From: Brasenia schreberi
Lineage: Eukaryota > Streptophyta > Magnoliopsida > Nymphaeales > Cabombaceae
DNA length: 64,000 nucleotides
Direction of reading: 5' to 3'
Assembly: GCA_036023115.1 (NCBI GenBank)
Contig: JAYKKT010000046.1
Coordinates: 7,660,501-7,724,500, forward strand
Part shown: piece after piece, positions 1 through 13,576 of the stretch
How positions within the stretch are numbered: the first letter of the stretch is position 1
Layout: every line of letters starts with the position of its first letter
Program-made: the position numbers and the translations under genes
The notes under the pieces: generated by a model
Databases searched by the model: none
Seen by the model: only the letters and a program-made list of their open reading frames with translations
Told to the model about the DNA's origin: nothing

Positions 1-239
1 GAGATACCTCATGATGAGCCAAAAGTCATCATAGAGATGTTGAAAGAGTAGTCGGAAGCCACAAACCTTCATAAACGTGAGGTTATGTTCGGCCAGGAAC
101 CTTTATAAAAGGTTCATGGGCATATCACTCATATCGATACACCCTGTATCATACGATATAAGTTGTATCGTAAGATACTGTATCTTATATAATATAGTAT
201 CGTGTATGATATGGTGTGATACGAATAACACTGGTTCAA

Positions 240-850
240 ACAAGTATTGAGTACAAAGAGAACCAATTTGGATTGTATTAAGGTGATCTATTGGGGTTAT
301 TCTCTTACTAAGACGTCTTATGAAATATTTTGGAGAAAAAAGAATGTTCACACAATATTTATTGATCCATGAAAACCTTGCACGAGGGTGTCAAAAGATA
401 TTCTTTCTAGAACCTTTAAAAAGAGAAGTATCATACTGATGTATAACAATCTTATAAGAAAAATGTAAGATGATGCACAAATATGTGTTACGACTCATAA
501 AGGAATAACAAATTTCTGATAAAATGAAGATGTTGAGATGAATGTATGGTCATACAAGGAATAATGACGAAGAAATTTTATTTAAGATGGTTCGGACATA
601 TAAAAAAGGTGACTAAAGTAAGTTGTATGAGAAACTAGATAATAAAAATATTGGAAGAGGAAGATGATGACCATAAAAGTGTTGAAAGGAAACAATAAGA
701 AATGATCGAGCTTACGCTTAGTTAACCATTAGCACGGCACCAGATTGAGCTCTATGGAAACAACAAATCTATGTAGCCGACCCATACTACAAAGGATTTA
801 TGTGGCCGACCCATCTAGTATGGGAAAAGGTTTTGTTGTTGTTGTTTTAT
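240..850 (+). mobile_element. RTE-type LINE fragment (3' part, decayed)
   Basis: The stretch 290-500 lines up by eye with the reverse-transcriptase region of the LINE copy at 18410-20395: both read like 'EAIH..L..LM.YF..KK' followed by an 'FIDLEKAYDRVPR'-like segment, here full of stops and shifts. Around 520-700 is the RT C-terminal/3' region. From 760 to 840 comes the family 3' end (gtagccgaccca, ctagtatgggaaaagg) with a (TTG)n tail. Part of that 3' end (…atgt.gccgaccca) occurs twice, at about 770-785 and 800-815, a small internal duplication. This is non-coding debris lying downstream of the visible kinase exons. Confidence 0.6.
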
Positions 851-2489
851 GCACAAAGATGCTTAAGTTTGGACATTTGGAGAGGTAGCCTCATGGACTC
901 GGCAACAAGGTGCAACAAACTTGACAGTGAACACTTAAAAAAGGGAGAGAAGGGCTTGTGAAATGTTGAAGCCAAGCAATAAAACATGACCTTGCTTTTT
1001 GGAGTTAAATGCTTTATATGACACAAGATTGAGCTTAGAAATAGTTTAGCTGACCCCACTTAGTATGGGAATTAACTTTATTTTGGTTTTGGTTGGTTCC
1101 AGGCATGCTCCATGAAGATGGTCTACTTAACCAACAGCAGAAGTCAATAGAGATGAATCAAACAAAGAACAACACATAAAGAATACGCCAACCAAAACCA
1201 AAAGAAATGTCAAGAAAGTAGATTTCCAACTGCAACAAGATAAAATATGAAGTACACTGTACATATCCAAAAATTGATGTCACCAATTTTCCTGAAGTGT
1301 GTCATACAAGACAAAACTTCACTAACATAGGATTACAAAAACAATAGCTAACACAGTGGACACATGAAGCAAGGCCACAGATTACTGAAATCAATCAGAT
1401 TGGAGGACGATGATTGCATGAAAATGTGATAGAATCACAAATACAAATGCATCTGCAGCCATATGACTTCTACAGTTCCAGGTGTCACATCCTGGTACTA
1501 AGTTGACATGAAGAATAATGTTATGGTACTTATAATGCCCCCAATAATAAGATGATAACAAGATCTTTTTGAACTGTTTCAGATGCACAACTACATGACC
1601 GAAAAGCCAAAATTTCAATTTTAAACCATTTATAAAATACTAACTGTAAATAATTACTTGTCTAAATGTTTGGGACCTAAGCTCTAAAGATTTTGAATTA
1701 AGAAATGTGCATGAACTCCAAAGCATACACAAGGACTAAGTACTCCTGTTAGTCAATCTGTTTTTGGAGTGGATAATGCAGAAATGTATGAGGTGTGAAC
1801 TTCTAGTGGTTGTTTGAATTTTGGACTCTTCCTGGTGTGTATTTTAACAGTACAAATTTGGCAATATAGGAAATGTATATCAAAATACTCCTTCAATGGT
1901 GTAACACTATCATGTTTTGCGCTTCTATTTTGCAGCCGGATTTGTAATTTTGAATAGACATTGTTACACATGAACATATGGACCCACATGCAGACATACA
2001 CACAGAGGTTACTAGGATTCCCAATTTAGTGTCCTTCGTATCTAAGCCCATGCACCTATGACGTAGCTAATGGCACATAGGTATCAAGTGATTCCACTAT
2101 CCAGGGAACAAAAGAACAAAACAAAATCACTGGATTCTCATCCTTAACATGTAATCATCCAAAATCGCAATAGTCTATAGTAAAGGACAGAAAACTCTAT
2201 ATCACAAGTAGAAACCCTCTATATATCTCATTTTTACTCCTATATAAAAAGTACACTTGTTCTCATTCAATTTCCTACGACGGTTCCCAAACAAAAGAAT
2301 TGCACTCTACAAAGACAATCAGAAAGGAAGCGAAAGCATAACATCAAGATCATGACATATGATAAAAAAAATAGTGATGAGATGTTTCGTCCATATGAAC
2401 TGAGGCATGTTTCTCACAAGCATTAGCGAGTAAAGCCCAAAAAGAGTAACCAAAAGTAATAAGTTGAGGTGGTCATGTTATCGGCATAC
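851..2489. other. No gene seen; downstream or intron sequence of the CDPK gene
   Basis: AT-rich DNA with only short chance ORFs. At about 1020-1076 there is another weak copy of the LINE/SINE 3' end (gctgaccccacttagtatggg). I looked on the minus strand for the continuation of the kinase gene (a His-Pro-Trp codon run after the last splice donor, or EF-hand Asp-rich loops) and found none. If the CDPK gene is complete, this is the first part of a long intron running out of the window. Confidence 0.5.
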
Positions 2490-3765
<1,276 letters not shown>

Positions 3766-5149
3766 TAATTACAGAACCCCAATGTACAAAAGAAGCGAGA
3801 AAAAATCATGGGTTCTTGGGGAAACAATTGAAGATGATGGGTTTCATTCACAAAGCACGAGTTCACATTTTTTTTGAGGGGAAAGAGGCCGAACCGTGGC
3901 TCAACTAGATAATGGTGAGACTGAGATACGGAAACCGCGGAGCCTGGAAACGAAGATGGGAGTTCATTTTCGGGTCAAAAGGATACAAAAAGGAAAGGAA
4001 ACGGCGAAATGTGGGTGGGGAGGAGGGAAATGGTCTCGGTTTGAGCACCAGATGGTGAAATATCTCCGTAGCGAGAATGGAAGGGTAAGGGAAGAAGAAA
4101 AAGAAGACGCGAAGGCAGTACTTGAGATCCACAGTGATGATTGAGATGAGTCTCTCTCCCTCCCTCTCAGAGAGTAATTACCACTGCAAAGTTTGTCGGT
4201 AAAACAGTAACTAGTAAGCGGGCGGCGTGGGGCTGGAGTAGAAGTACAGAGGGGAGAGAGAGAGAGAGAGTTGTCCTAAAATGGGAAGAAAAATACGTAT
4301 GAAACATGCTGCCTCAAAAAACTTTACAAGAGAGGGATTATAGGCTTTGCCTTGTCCAAAAACCCGAGTGTAGGATACATTGTAAGATCTTTTGACTTTG
4401 AAACCAGACCCTGAATTTTCAGAACCAAACCTGGATAGGAACGGTTTGGTTCCGATTCTAAGTTTTGTTGGAACCAGAACTAACAGTAACTCGGAACCTC
4501 ATAGCTCTAGAGAGAGTATACTTGTATGAATTAGGAAAAGTGAAATATGTAGGACAATGGTACCTTAAAATATATAACGTGGGAACTATTGAAATCCCTT
4601 TCTCTTAAATTATCAAGTACTGTGGGGGGAGAGAGAACTTTAAACTTAAATTGATGGGAAGATAGAATACAGAAATGTTATTAACACCATTAATGCACCT
4701 TTTTCCACAAAGATAAAACTTTATTCGAGTAAAGGTACAAAGTACACTCAATACAGCAACACACCACCAGGAAAATAGAAATTTTTCAATAACGAAATAT
4801 AAAATTAAAAAAAAAAATCATACATTAAAGAAGATAAGGCAAGTATATCACCAACATAGTGACCATCGTCATCCTAGGTAAAGCCACTGAATGAAACCAC
4901 TCCTCCATCAATTATCAGCATACATGGATCAATTAATGCACCTCCTTGCTCTTGATAAAATGGATAGATGAGTAAACCTGGTCTATCATGAAAGAAGTAT
5001 GTAATACAAGACACAGGGATCCCCCTGCTTTTGAAATAACTAACACGCACAGAGCCGCTTCAAAGTAGCCAAACCAAAATGATGAGAGGAAATTTAAAAC
5101 AAGAACCATGTCAATAAAGTTACTCAAGAGTCATAGGCCTCTTTCTCTC

Positions 5150-5150
<1 letters not shown>

Positions 5151-5192
<42 letters not shown>

Positions 5193-5227
5193 CAGAGAGA
5201 GAGAGAGAGGGGGGGGGGGGGGGGGGG
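5151..5227. repeat. Compound microsatellite (CT)n(TA)n(GA)n(G)n
   Basis: A CT run is followed directly by about 12 TA units, then a GA run and 18 G. The CT and GA arms are complementary around the self-complementary TA core, so the whole block can fold as one hairpin. Confidence 0.9.
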
Positions 5228-8200
5228 AATTTGTTTATGATCTTTCTCTTGTCACATATTGAGAGTTAAAGCATATGACATGGATTTTGACACTGTTTCG
5301 ACACCTTTAGAAAGCAAGGGGTTGATACTATGATGTTATTGGCAGTCTGCCTCTTTTCTCTCTATACATCCTTGGTTTGTCCTTTTCTTCCCCGATATGA
5401 GTGGTCTCGACATATCACCTTCATGTGTTTGTGCAGAAAGAAGGCAGCCCAGGTCATTTCTCTTTCCTTTTTCTGTCTCTCCATCATTTGAATCTGCCCT
5501 TGATTGATTGCTGCTTTTCCTTCATCACATATATATATATATGTATATTATAAATAAAGAGAGAGGGAGACAGAGACCATAGACATGAATCTAGGCTAGC
5601 TCAGGTCTATAAGAACTGTATGTCCTAGTTATGAGGGAAAAAATATTTTTTACTAGAAAATAGAATATCTTGCACTTTTTTCTTTTTTCGGTAGCATTGT
5701 CTGTGCCAATTTTCTTGATGGTAGCGTGTTGGTCAAAGAATGTTAGCGTGTTTGATTGATAGCTTAGCACAACTGACCCTGTCTAGATGGTGGTACTCCT
5801 TTCCTAAGTACAAGATATGAAAAGAATTATGAAATCTCTTGGTTGGTTAATCATAGCACTTCATGTTTACCAAGGTTCGACTGATCACACACACAGGTTC
5901 GAACCATTTTCCATGTTTTTTCTAATTAATAATTCCGAAAACGTTCCTCACAATTATTGTAAGATACTTGTGAATTTTAATTTAGATTATGAATTCTCAA
6001 GAATACCAATTTTTTGTACCCAACCTCGATTTTTTTAATCCAATAAGAAGATATTTGTTCTTTCTTTCAGTCACTTGTAATTAAATGTTACATGTTCTTT
6101 TGTCACTTAAAAAAAATAGATTATTTGTTTCTCTCTTATATTCGTTCAAATTTGAATTCAAGATAAAGCCAAGAAACAAGTTGGCATAGTAATTATTATA
6201 TGAATATTAATGCAAATCGGTTCCTGGACATTATATGAAGTAGGATTTAGATTCGTGACCACAGAATATGATCGATTTCAGGTTTGATTGGCTAATCCAT
6301 TATATGTTAGAAGTTGAAGGCTTGAAGGATGTTGTTATTTAGATTAGTTCTGGACTCTTAAAACAAAACCTTAACCAAAATCCCAATTCGAACAGTAGTT
6401 GGATCTCATTTTGTCTACCAAATCCAACAAATTTCAAGATCATGTTAGTTTCAGATTCAGTTCATAATCAGAGTTTGTGAGATTATGGATAACAGTTTCC
6501 TTATCTACTGGCAGTGGTGCGACCGCCCAACCCGAAATTCGGAAAGTTTATGGAAAGGCAACTGGTCATGGTTGAATGCATGCACTACGGCACATAGTTT
6601 GTGAGCCTAAATAATGTGTAGCCCATGGTTGAACCCGTGGGCTATTTTCCCCACCTATGAACAATTCTTGATACACGACTGATTCTTACGGTGGAATTGT
6701 AGGTTAGACCATTACGAAGTTGAAGAGATAGAAAAAAGAAAAAAGAAGAGGGTGAAAAGGGGATATCCGCAGGCTTGAAAAGACTTAAAACCCTATGCTT
6801 CAATCAGTATTAAAAGGATGAACCCTTTAACCCTTAGACTTCATAGGATTCCCTACGTTAATAGGAAATTGCATTGTCTAATTTAATGCAACTCCAATCT
6901 CAGCAACTATACAATTTTTAGTATCATATATATATATATGGTAAACACCTAAGCAATTTTTGAATAAGTACACACGAAATTTTTGAATGTATATATATAA
7001 GGTACAAGTAAATTCAAACAAATCTCAAAAATTTTGAATTATATATATATATATTGAACCAGCAGAAGTTTGAAACCGTCAATTATGGTTTCAGTTTGAA
7101 AGAACGTGGAACCAAGATTGAAGTGGCCCTCGATTCCTGGCAGGTGCTACTTCTTTATTTGTTCTGAGAAAGAAGTATACGGCCAAAAAATTATATGGCG
7201 ATGACCCAAAATAAGAATGTTCATAAGGCAGGGCGGGACCGAGGATCAAAGTCTCAGTCCTCGTCTCCGTTTCAGAACCTTGTCCCTATCCTCATCCCAT
7301 CCCGCGGCAGGGATCAAGAGGGCCTCTATTCTCATCTTCATATCCTCAAGTGTCTTGTGGAGACCCATCAAAAAAAAAAAGAGGAACACTCAAAGATATG
7401 TTGGAGCTTACTTCTACATATGAAATGAAATACTAATTTGTGTCAAATGTATCTAAATTAGACATATTATTATGGATGAAATGTGAAAAATGATGATGAG
7501 TTAATTTTATTTATTTTCTCTCATAGTTTGTCTTATTTTTAGATGGGCTTAATCTTTTAGGATCAATGAGAGGAGTCAGGGCCTAGTTTGTGGGGCAAAG
7601 ACTTCTGAGTCTTCACCGTGATCTCAATCGAGGATTTCCTTTCTCTCCTCATCCCCCGTTTCTACTCTCCGATTCCATTCGGGGCAGGTCCCCGTGGGAA
7701 GGAAAGATCCCCTCCCCATGAACATCCCTAACCCAAAACATTTGCAACACCAACTAAGTTACTAAGACGAGTAATTTAATACTAATTGACTTATTTTGAG
7801 AGATTAATTAGTCAAATGCATTAATCTACACTATTCTTTTCGGAATGACTTATTTCAAATCCATTTGAACAATGAACATCCAAATCTATTGTTCAGACCC
7901 AATTGATCCTATTCAGATATGTATTGAGCTTACTAATCAAATGCATATAACCATAATCTGTTCAATCAGCATTCATTTATTTTTCGGGTGCCAATATTAT
8001 GCATTTGGGTCTTGTACATGTTGTGTCATTTTGTGTTCGTTTCGAAAAGCAGGTCAACCCAAATATGACCACATTTTGGGTGGAAACGTATGTGGACAAT
8101 TTCAGCTCCTCTTTGTGTTGGGTTTTCATGTGAATGTAAGGTTGCCGGAAATTTCATGTTTTACGCCACGTTCATGTCCATCATTCCATGTTCAAGTTAA

Positions 8201-8812
8201 ACTAGCAATCCGAGCATAACCAATATATTTGCTTCATTTCATGTGATACAAATGCCCTCTAAAACACGAAATTGCAGGCAATCTCAAGCACAACACGAAC
8301 TTGAACATGAACTGAAAGTCCTATGTTCAGGTTCACCCGAAAAGACATGAAAAAAATATTATCTCGTGTTGGACCTGTTTGGGACACAAATGCTGAAAGA
8401 CAGGAGACAAGCACGACCGAAACGTGAAAGTCCCATGTTCAAATTTTATATTTATGTTTCTCCAAAATCTCAATCATTATTTTAAGAAATAAATCATTGA
8501 ATTAAAAAAGAAATACACACATGAATCAAATAAACTGACAAAAGTATATATACATTCTTCCTATTTTAATTTTTAAACTTAACCATCCATTTCTTTAATA
8601 ATATAACAAGTTATTAGACTTTTTAAATATATGACAATAGGCCTTCTTTCGAGCAATCCTATAAATTCTTAAATTAAACTTATGCCTCTCTTTTATTTTT
8701 TTAAGATATGAGTATAATCTAAAATTTTAGAAAAGTATTTCAAAAACTAGAAAACAATATTATGCTTCAAAAAAGTAAAAGAAGGTATATATATATTAAA
8801 AGAGAAATTTTA

Positions 8813-8813
8813 G

Positions 8814-8860
<47 letters not shown>

Positions 8861-8861
8861 A
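8813..8861. repeat. Compound microsatellite (TA)n(GA)n
   Basis: About 13 TA units pass directly into about 11 GA units. The same AT-to-AG order recurs at 49469 and 63868. Confidence 0.9.
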
Positions 8862-9682
8862 AACAATATAAATATCTAACAAAATATAATCATAAGATCA
8901 CCGATGAACCAGATCGCCTGTTCCCCTGCACAGCGTCTTCCCTCTTGTCTAAGCCGCACCCTAATTAACAAAGGAAAAGGTGTTTCTCTTTGCCAGAAAA
9001 TTCAAAAAGACATCGCAAGGGTCGACCCACTTCGGGCACCAAGGTTAAACAAATCCTGCCATGAAAACGACCCAAAAACCAGGGGAAACTTTTTCAATAG
9101 AGAAGAACACACAGAAAAGACTTCCGTTCATCATTTCCTTTTCAGAGGAACCAAAACCGCTCAAAACAGAGAGCAGGTCAAATCCAACCAGGCTCCCTTC
9201 ACCTCAAAATTAAATCTCACCAGAACAACAGATATAAGGTATTTATCTGTAGGACCCGAATCGTTGAATGCACTTCGTATCCGGGTAAACCAAACTACAA
9301 TGAAATATTGCATGTCTGAGAACAAATTCAACGGGAACGATTGAAGTACCACTATATATACAATTACATACGAATTGAGAATGGCAGTAGCAGAAACTCT
9401 TCATCTGCTTGGTTACAATCAATTCATTAGCAGTCTTAAAGGCATGAAATAAAGCCCCCTACATAAAGATTACTATAGGATTTCTCAACACCTAAAAGGA
9501 TTAGGAAAACTAAAAGAAGAAAAAAACTTGAAAACAGAAAAGATTCATCTTCCTCCTTTGTCAAGAGTTGTTGCTTCTTCAAAACCTGTGATGATACCAA
9601 ACATAACGAATACATGCAGTTACAAATAGTAACAAATTGATTGAAAGAATACAGTAAAAAGGAAGAGAATTTGGCGCCTTGT

Positions 9683-11581
9683 TTACGCCACCATCTGCTC
9701 CTGCTCCATGTACAATTGATCCACCCAAGGCACAAAACCGCCCGCCGTGGCAGAACCTTGCTGACCATCTTGGATAACAACCTCAAGCCCATAACTTCCT
9801 GGTCCTTCCTTCACCAAGGGCTGAACCCAAGATACGTCAGGCTCGTCTGCCATGGCTTCCCTGTAAATAGCAGCACCACTGGTGCCCCGGATGCCAAAAG
9901 ATGCAGACTTCCTCAGTTTGTTGAGCTCCTCTCCCTGAACTCCCCAATCGAGTTTCCCACTTGGAGAACTCCAATCAGACAGCTTAGACATGGAGGACGG
10001 TGTACTTAGCCCAATTCCCCCAACAACTCGATCGCAGAAGCTCTGGCTGCGCTTAGCAAAAGCAGCAGACCTTGATGCATTCATGACTGCAGTAGGGGAC
10101 ATCATCGGAGAAGAAGATCCAGTAAAATCCATGCCTAATTGGGGGGAGGACGCCCTTGCAGGAGAAGAAGGCACCCCATAGTTCAGACTAGGGAGCATCG
10201 CCGACTGCATTTGAGCCCTGGCAGCAGCTGTGTTAATTGACGTGATCGAGTTATGACTGAAGCACGTGGAATCTGCAACTCCCATTTCACAAGCAAATAT
10301 GTCTTCAAGATTAGCAGATGCTTGGATGTTCCTGAATTTTCCACTTCGGCTACCGGGCGATGCAGCGAGAACCCTAGCAGCAGCAAGATCATCAAAAAGC
10401 TGCTGCTGACCTTCCAATTCTGCCAGATCCTCGAAAGTCAGATCACGGGCACTAAGCACAGCCCTGAGTCTGCTTCCCTGCAAACTACCAGCAGCACCCC
10501 CAAATTGCCAACCTGCACCGACGGCTGCTGAGGGCGATAATGGTGGCGCACCCAACATGACAGAAGGAGAATTCAGCGCCAATGGGCTCAAGACTGGTGA
10601 AGAGTCAAGGCCCAGCGACCTCGGTGAAGCAATCGTCGAGCCCGTGGAAGGATGCAGGGATCGAAGCTCCTCTGGTTTATGGGCAAAGAAGCAAACACGC
10701 CGATTGCAGTTGGTCTCGTCCTTGCACAGCCTGGTCCGATACTGAGCAGGGTGAAGCCAACATTCAAACACACCGTGAGCGTACTCACAGGCTTCACCTC
10801 TCCGGCAAGCACCCTTTCTGAAGTCTGGGCAAGGGACGCAGCTGTAATGGTACCTCCGTGGATCCCTACGGCGAGCATTCTCGCCGGGATGAGCAAAAGG
10901 GCATTCAGTCCAATCGTGTGAGTACGCCCTTGAGCAGGGTTTCACCTTGAAAGTATACATCCTGAACTCATCAGTGCTATACAACCCATTCTTGATATCA
11001 GGCATGGTCAGATCAATGGAATATTCCTTCCTCTCAACACCCAATTTCGGCATCCGAGCCATCGGAGACGATTTTCCGTCGATGTTAACGTTCAGCAAGG
11101 ATTTCAATTCATCCATTGCATCAGACAGCAGATAAGACAGTACAATCAGGTCACCAGGTCGATTGCCGGCAGCGTCGACAGAATTAACGTTTGCAGAGGC
11201 CTCAATCAAAAGCTTGACGACCTGTAGAGCCGCCGGTGAGCGGCCGGTGGCGGCACAATGGAGGGCGGTGGCGCCGTCGGAGGCCGAAGCACAATTGACG
11301 TCAATTCCACAGGTAGAATACGTCGAGAGAATATACTTTAAAACGTCCGTGCTACCGAAGAGGGCTGCAATCATCAAAGGCGTCCTCTCAAGAGACCCCA
11401 TCTTGCCGCCGGAGCTCCGGCAGTACCACAACCCAGCCTCATCGATAGCGGAGCCGTCCTCTTCCACGGCCTTCTTGAAGCTGATCAGGTCGTCGAAAGC
11501 CGAAAGCTCGAGGAGAGCGCTCGCCTTGCCAGAGAAACTTTCCGGCCGGCCGCCGGGAACCCCCAAACCTTCCTGTTCCAT
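9683..11581 (-). CDS. Ankyrin-repeat + CCCH tandem zinc-finger protein (plant RR-TZF family)
   Basis: Single coding exon, 632 aa. Proteins of this plant family (the AtC3H29/30/47/49/56/66 group) bind RNA, shuttle between nucleus and cytoplasmic granules, and act in hormone and stress responses. I chose the ATG at 11581 (MEQEGL). The frame is open for 36 more codons upstream, but a good 3' splice site (…TTCAG) ends at 11634, so that extension is intron. Domains: ankyrin-type repeats at about residues 55-130 ([11 protein letters not shown]…, [11 protein letters not shown]…); an Arg-rich Cys/His segment near 210-245 ([11 protein letters not shown]…); then a CX7CX5CX3H finger, a 16-residue spacer, and a CX5CX4CX3H finger, the exact plant TZF signature. 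The Ser/Pro/Ala-rich C-terminal half has repeated SP motifs. [12 protein letters not shown] motif near the C-terminus is conserved in the family. Intact, with no breaks. Confidence 0.93.
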   Translation of the reverse strand: MEQEGLGVPGGRPESFSGKASALLELSAFDDLISFKKAVEEDGSAIDEAGLWYCRSSGGKMGSLERTPLMIAALFGSTDVLKYILSTYSTCGIDVNCASASDGATALHCAATGRSPAALQVVKLLIEASANVNSVDAAGNRPGDLIVLSYLLSDAMDELKSLLNVNIDGKSSPMARMPKLGVERKEYSIDLTMPDIKNGLYSTDEFRMYTFKVKPCSRAYSHDWTECPFAHPGENARRRDPRRYHYSCVPCPDFRKGACRRGEACEYAHGVFECWLHPAQYRTRLCKDETNCNRRVCFFAHKPEELRSLHPSTGSTIASPRSLGLDSSPVLSPLALNSPSVMLGAPPLSPSAAVGAGWQFGGAAGSLQGSRLRAVLSARDLTFEDLAELEGQQQLFDDLAAARVLAASPGSRSGKFRNIQASANLEDIFACEMGVADSTCFSHNSITSINTAAARAQMQSAMLPSLNYGVPSSPARASSPQLGMDFTGSSSPMMSPTAVMNASRSAAFAKRSQSFCDRVVGGIGLSTPSSMSKLSDWSSPSGKLDWGVQGEELNKLRKSASFGIRGTSGAAIYREAMADEPDVSWVQPLVKEGPGSYGLEVVIQDGQQGSATAGGFVPWVDQLYMEQEQMVA

Positions 11582-12400
11582 CCTAAAACCCTCCTTCTTC
11601 TCACACTCTAGCCTTCTGCACAAGCCCTGCTCCCTGAACAAGAAAAACAATTCAAGATTTCTTCTAATCAGATCAAACCACAACCACAATACCTCCCTTA
11701 TTTTTCTTTAAATAACAAATTAGGAAAGGAAAATAGTGGAAAGATGAGGACGACGGATTGTAATAACACCAACTTATAAAAAGAACCTAACTAAGTCAGT
11801 TCGTCAATAATCTGCAACAAAGGCACAATAGAAGAAATGGAAAACGATATTAAACGACGAAAACCAACACTGTCATAGACTTCCAGAATAAGCAAACCCA
11901 TCAATCCATCATAACACACTTAACTTCTACAGAATCGAAACACTGAACAAGGAAAATCCACCATGCAGGATGATCCATATCATTAAGACCCCACAAAAAT
12001 TTTACCGCAAAAGAACCGAGGGGTGTCCATAAAAGGACGAGCCATGACTACTCTAATAAAAAAAGCAAACCCATGAATCCTTCCATCACACACTTGAATC
12101 CCATAGAACCAAAACACTCGACAACGAAGACCACCCTGCACCACGACTCATGCCACAAAAATTTACCACAAAAAGAATCGTTGTATGTCCACAGAAGAAG
12201 TAATTGAGAGATTTAGACGGAGAAAATAGTTGGTATACCTTAAGGAGATGAGGAGAACGAGAAGTTCTCTATTTCTTTCTTCACTCTTTTGTTCTTCCGC
12301 ACAAACACACTCACTTTTCACCTCAGAGAAAGAAGCAAAGAAAGTTAAGGAGGTGAGAACGAAGAAATGAACGATCTATTCTCTATCTCCCTCTCGCTCT
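11582..12400 (-). promoter_or_regulatory. 5'UTR exon, 5'UTR intron and promoter of the zinc-finger gene
   Basis: On the minus strand a pyrimidine-rich leader (about 12400-12239) ends at a consensus donor, CTTAAG followed by GTATAC. It joins an acceptor at 11634, leaving 52 bases of leader before the ATG and a 605-bp intron in the 5'UTR. No ATG is present in the distal leader exon. An AT-rich TTTAAATAAT element (about 12412-12421 on the + strand) lies about 20-30 bases upstream of the likely start of transcription. Boundaries of the first exon are inferred. Confidence 0.6.
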
Positions 12401-13520
12401 TAGTCAAAGAATTATTATTTAAAGAGCAACGCTTTCAGTTCAGGGAAGAATTCAAAAATTTTGTTTATTTATTTTTAATAAATTATCTGAATGGTGGACC
12501 ATAAAAGGTCGGGAAAGTGGGGTAGTCGGGGAACCGATTTTGGGAGAGGGAGGCGAACTGAAATGCGGTTGAAATGACGCTGAAATGCAAATGCGAGGGG
12601 ATAATTTTCGCTTCGTGGCACGTGCCGGGGCCCGCTTTAAGAGAGGAGCTCAGGTTGGCCGCGCGTGCGAGGCGAATGGGACAATGTCGCGTTGACCGAG
12701 TCGGCCTTGCGGACCCACTGCCGAGCCATGTGAGGACGAAAAGGGTTTGACTAGACTCACCGCGTTCACCTCGTGGGCTCTGTTAGGACCATATTGCAAG
12801 CACCTACCACTTCTTTACAAACAATCTAACCGAATCAAAAACTCTTAATTATACTTACTTAGAAGATTTTGATGGGATATAGATGTCATCATACATACGG
12901 TATTGAATCATGTCCACCACTTATGTTGTTGATTTATACTAAAATATGAGTGTAATAACATTATCCTTTATTTTTACAAAAATTAATTGATATATATATC
13001 ACGAACCTTGTGTCTTCTCTTACCAAGATCACTCTTTTGAGCGCAGCGGCGGCCATCTCGGACTGGTAGACTAGCCTTTCTACGATGCAGGATCCAGAGC
13101 AACTGGTAATGAATCAATGACAAACCAGGAGGCTGGCTCGAGTCAAGTACGTTCCAACCTGACCATATCAAAGCGAGTTGAGTCAGGTCCATTCAACTAG
13201 GCTGCTAATTGCAACGAGCTGCTTGTTTGGTTCGTCTCTACTCGAGCTGGGCTCGTTTCAGCTCACTCACTCTGTTTGATAAGATGAGTTGCAGGCACAC
13301 CAAGTTCAAATTACTAGGTCATATGGAACTATCTTAGTCAAGTAAATATGTAAGAAGATCGGATCATGCGCACGAGAGGTGTATTCATTGTTTTTCAGTA
13401 GTACGAATTTAATAGAATTTATCTATTGTTTTTTAGTATGAATATAGTTTAAAAAAATTAAAGGATTTCAAAAGAATGAAAAATATGATTATTACATACT
13501 CCCTCTCCCTCTCTCTCTCT

Positions 13521-13576
<56 letters not shown>

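Larger units (their letters stand above)
3766..9682. other. Intergenic region between CDPK and zinc-finger genes
   Basis: No gene recognised. 3766-4300 is the upstream side of the CDPK gene, with (CT)/(GA) runs at about 4150-4170 and 4254-4271 that could be promoter or 5'UTR sequence. 4400-4500 has a stretch rich in ggttcc/ggaacc. 7206-7380 and 7570-7735 are two related GC-richer stretches (decayed dispersed repeat) separated by an A-run and AT-rich DNA. Several (AT)n runs lie at 5528-5540, 6928-6940 and 7040-7054. The 146-codon ORF at 8904-9344 lies just past the zinc-finger stop on the other strand, resembles nothing I know and is not called. 9436-9682 is probably zinc-finger 3'UTR. Confidence 0.6.

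Noticed and set aside
8904..9344. 146-codon ORF on the + strand past the zinc-finger gene
   Set aside because: No similarity I recognise and no promoter or splice support; it lies opposite the likely 3' end of the zinc-finger gene.
11582..11689. N-terminal extension [18 protein letters not shown]… of the zinc-finger protein
   Set aside because: A consensus 3' splice site inside it shows the upstream codons are intron.
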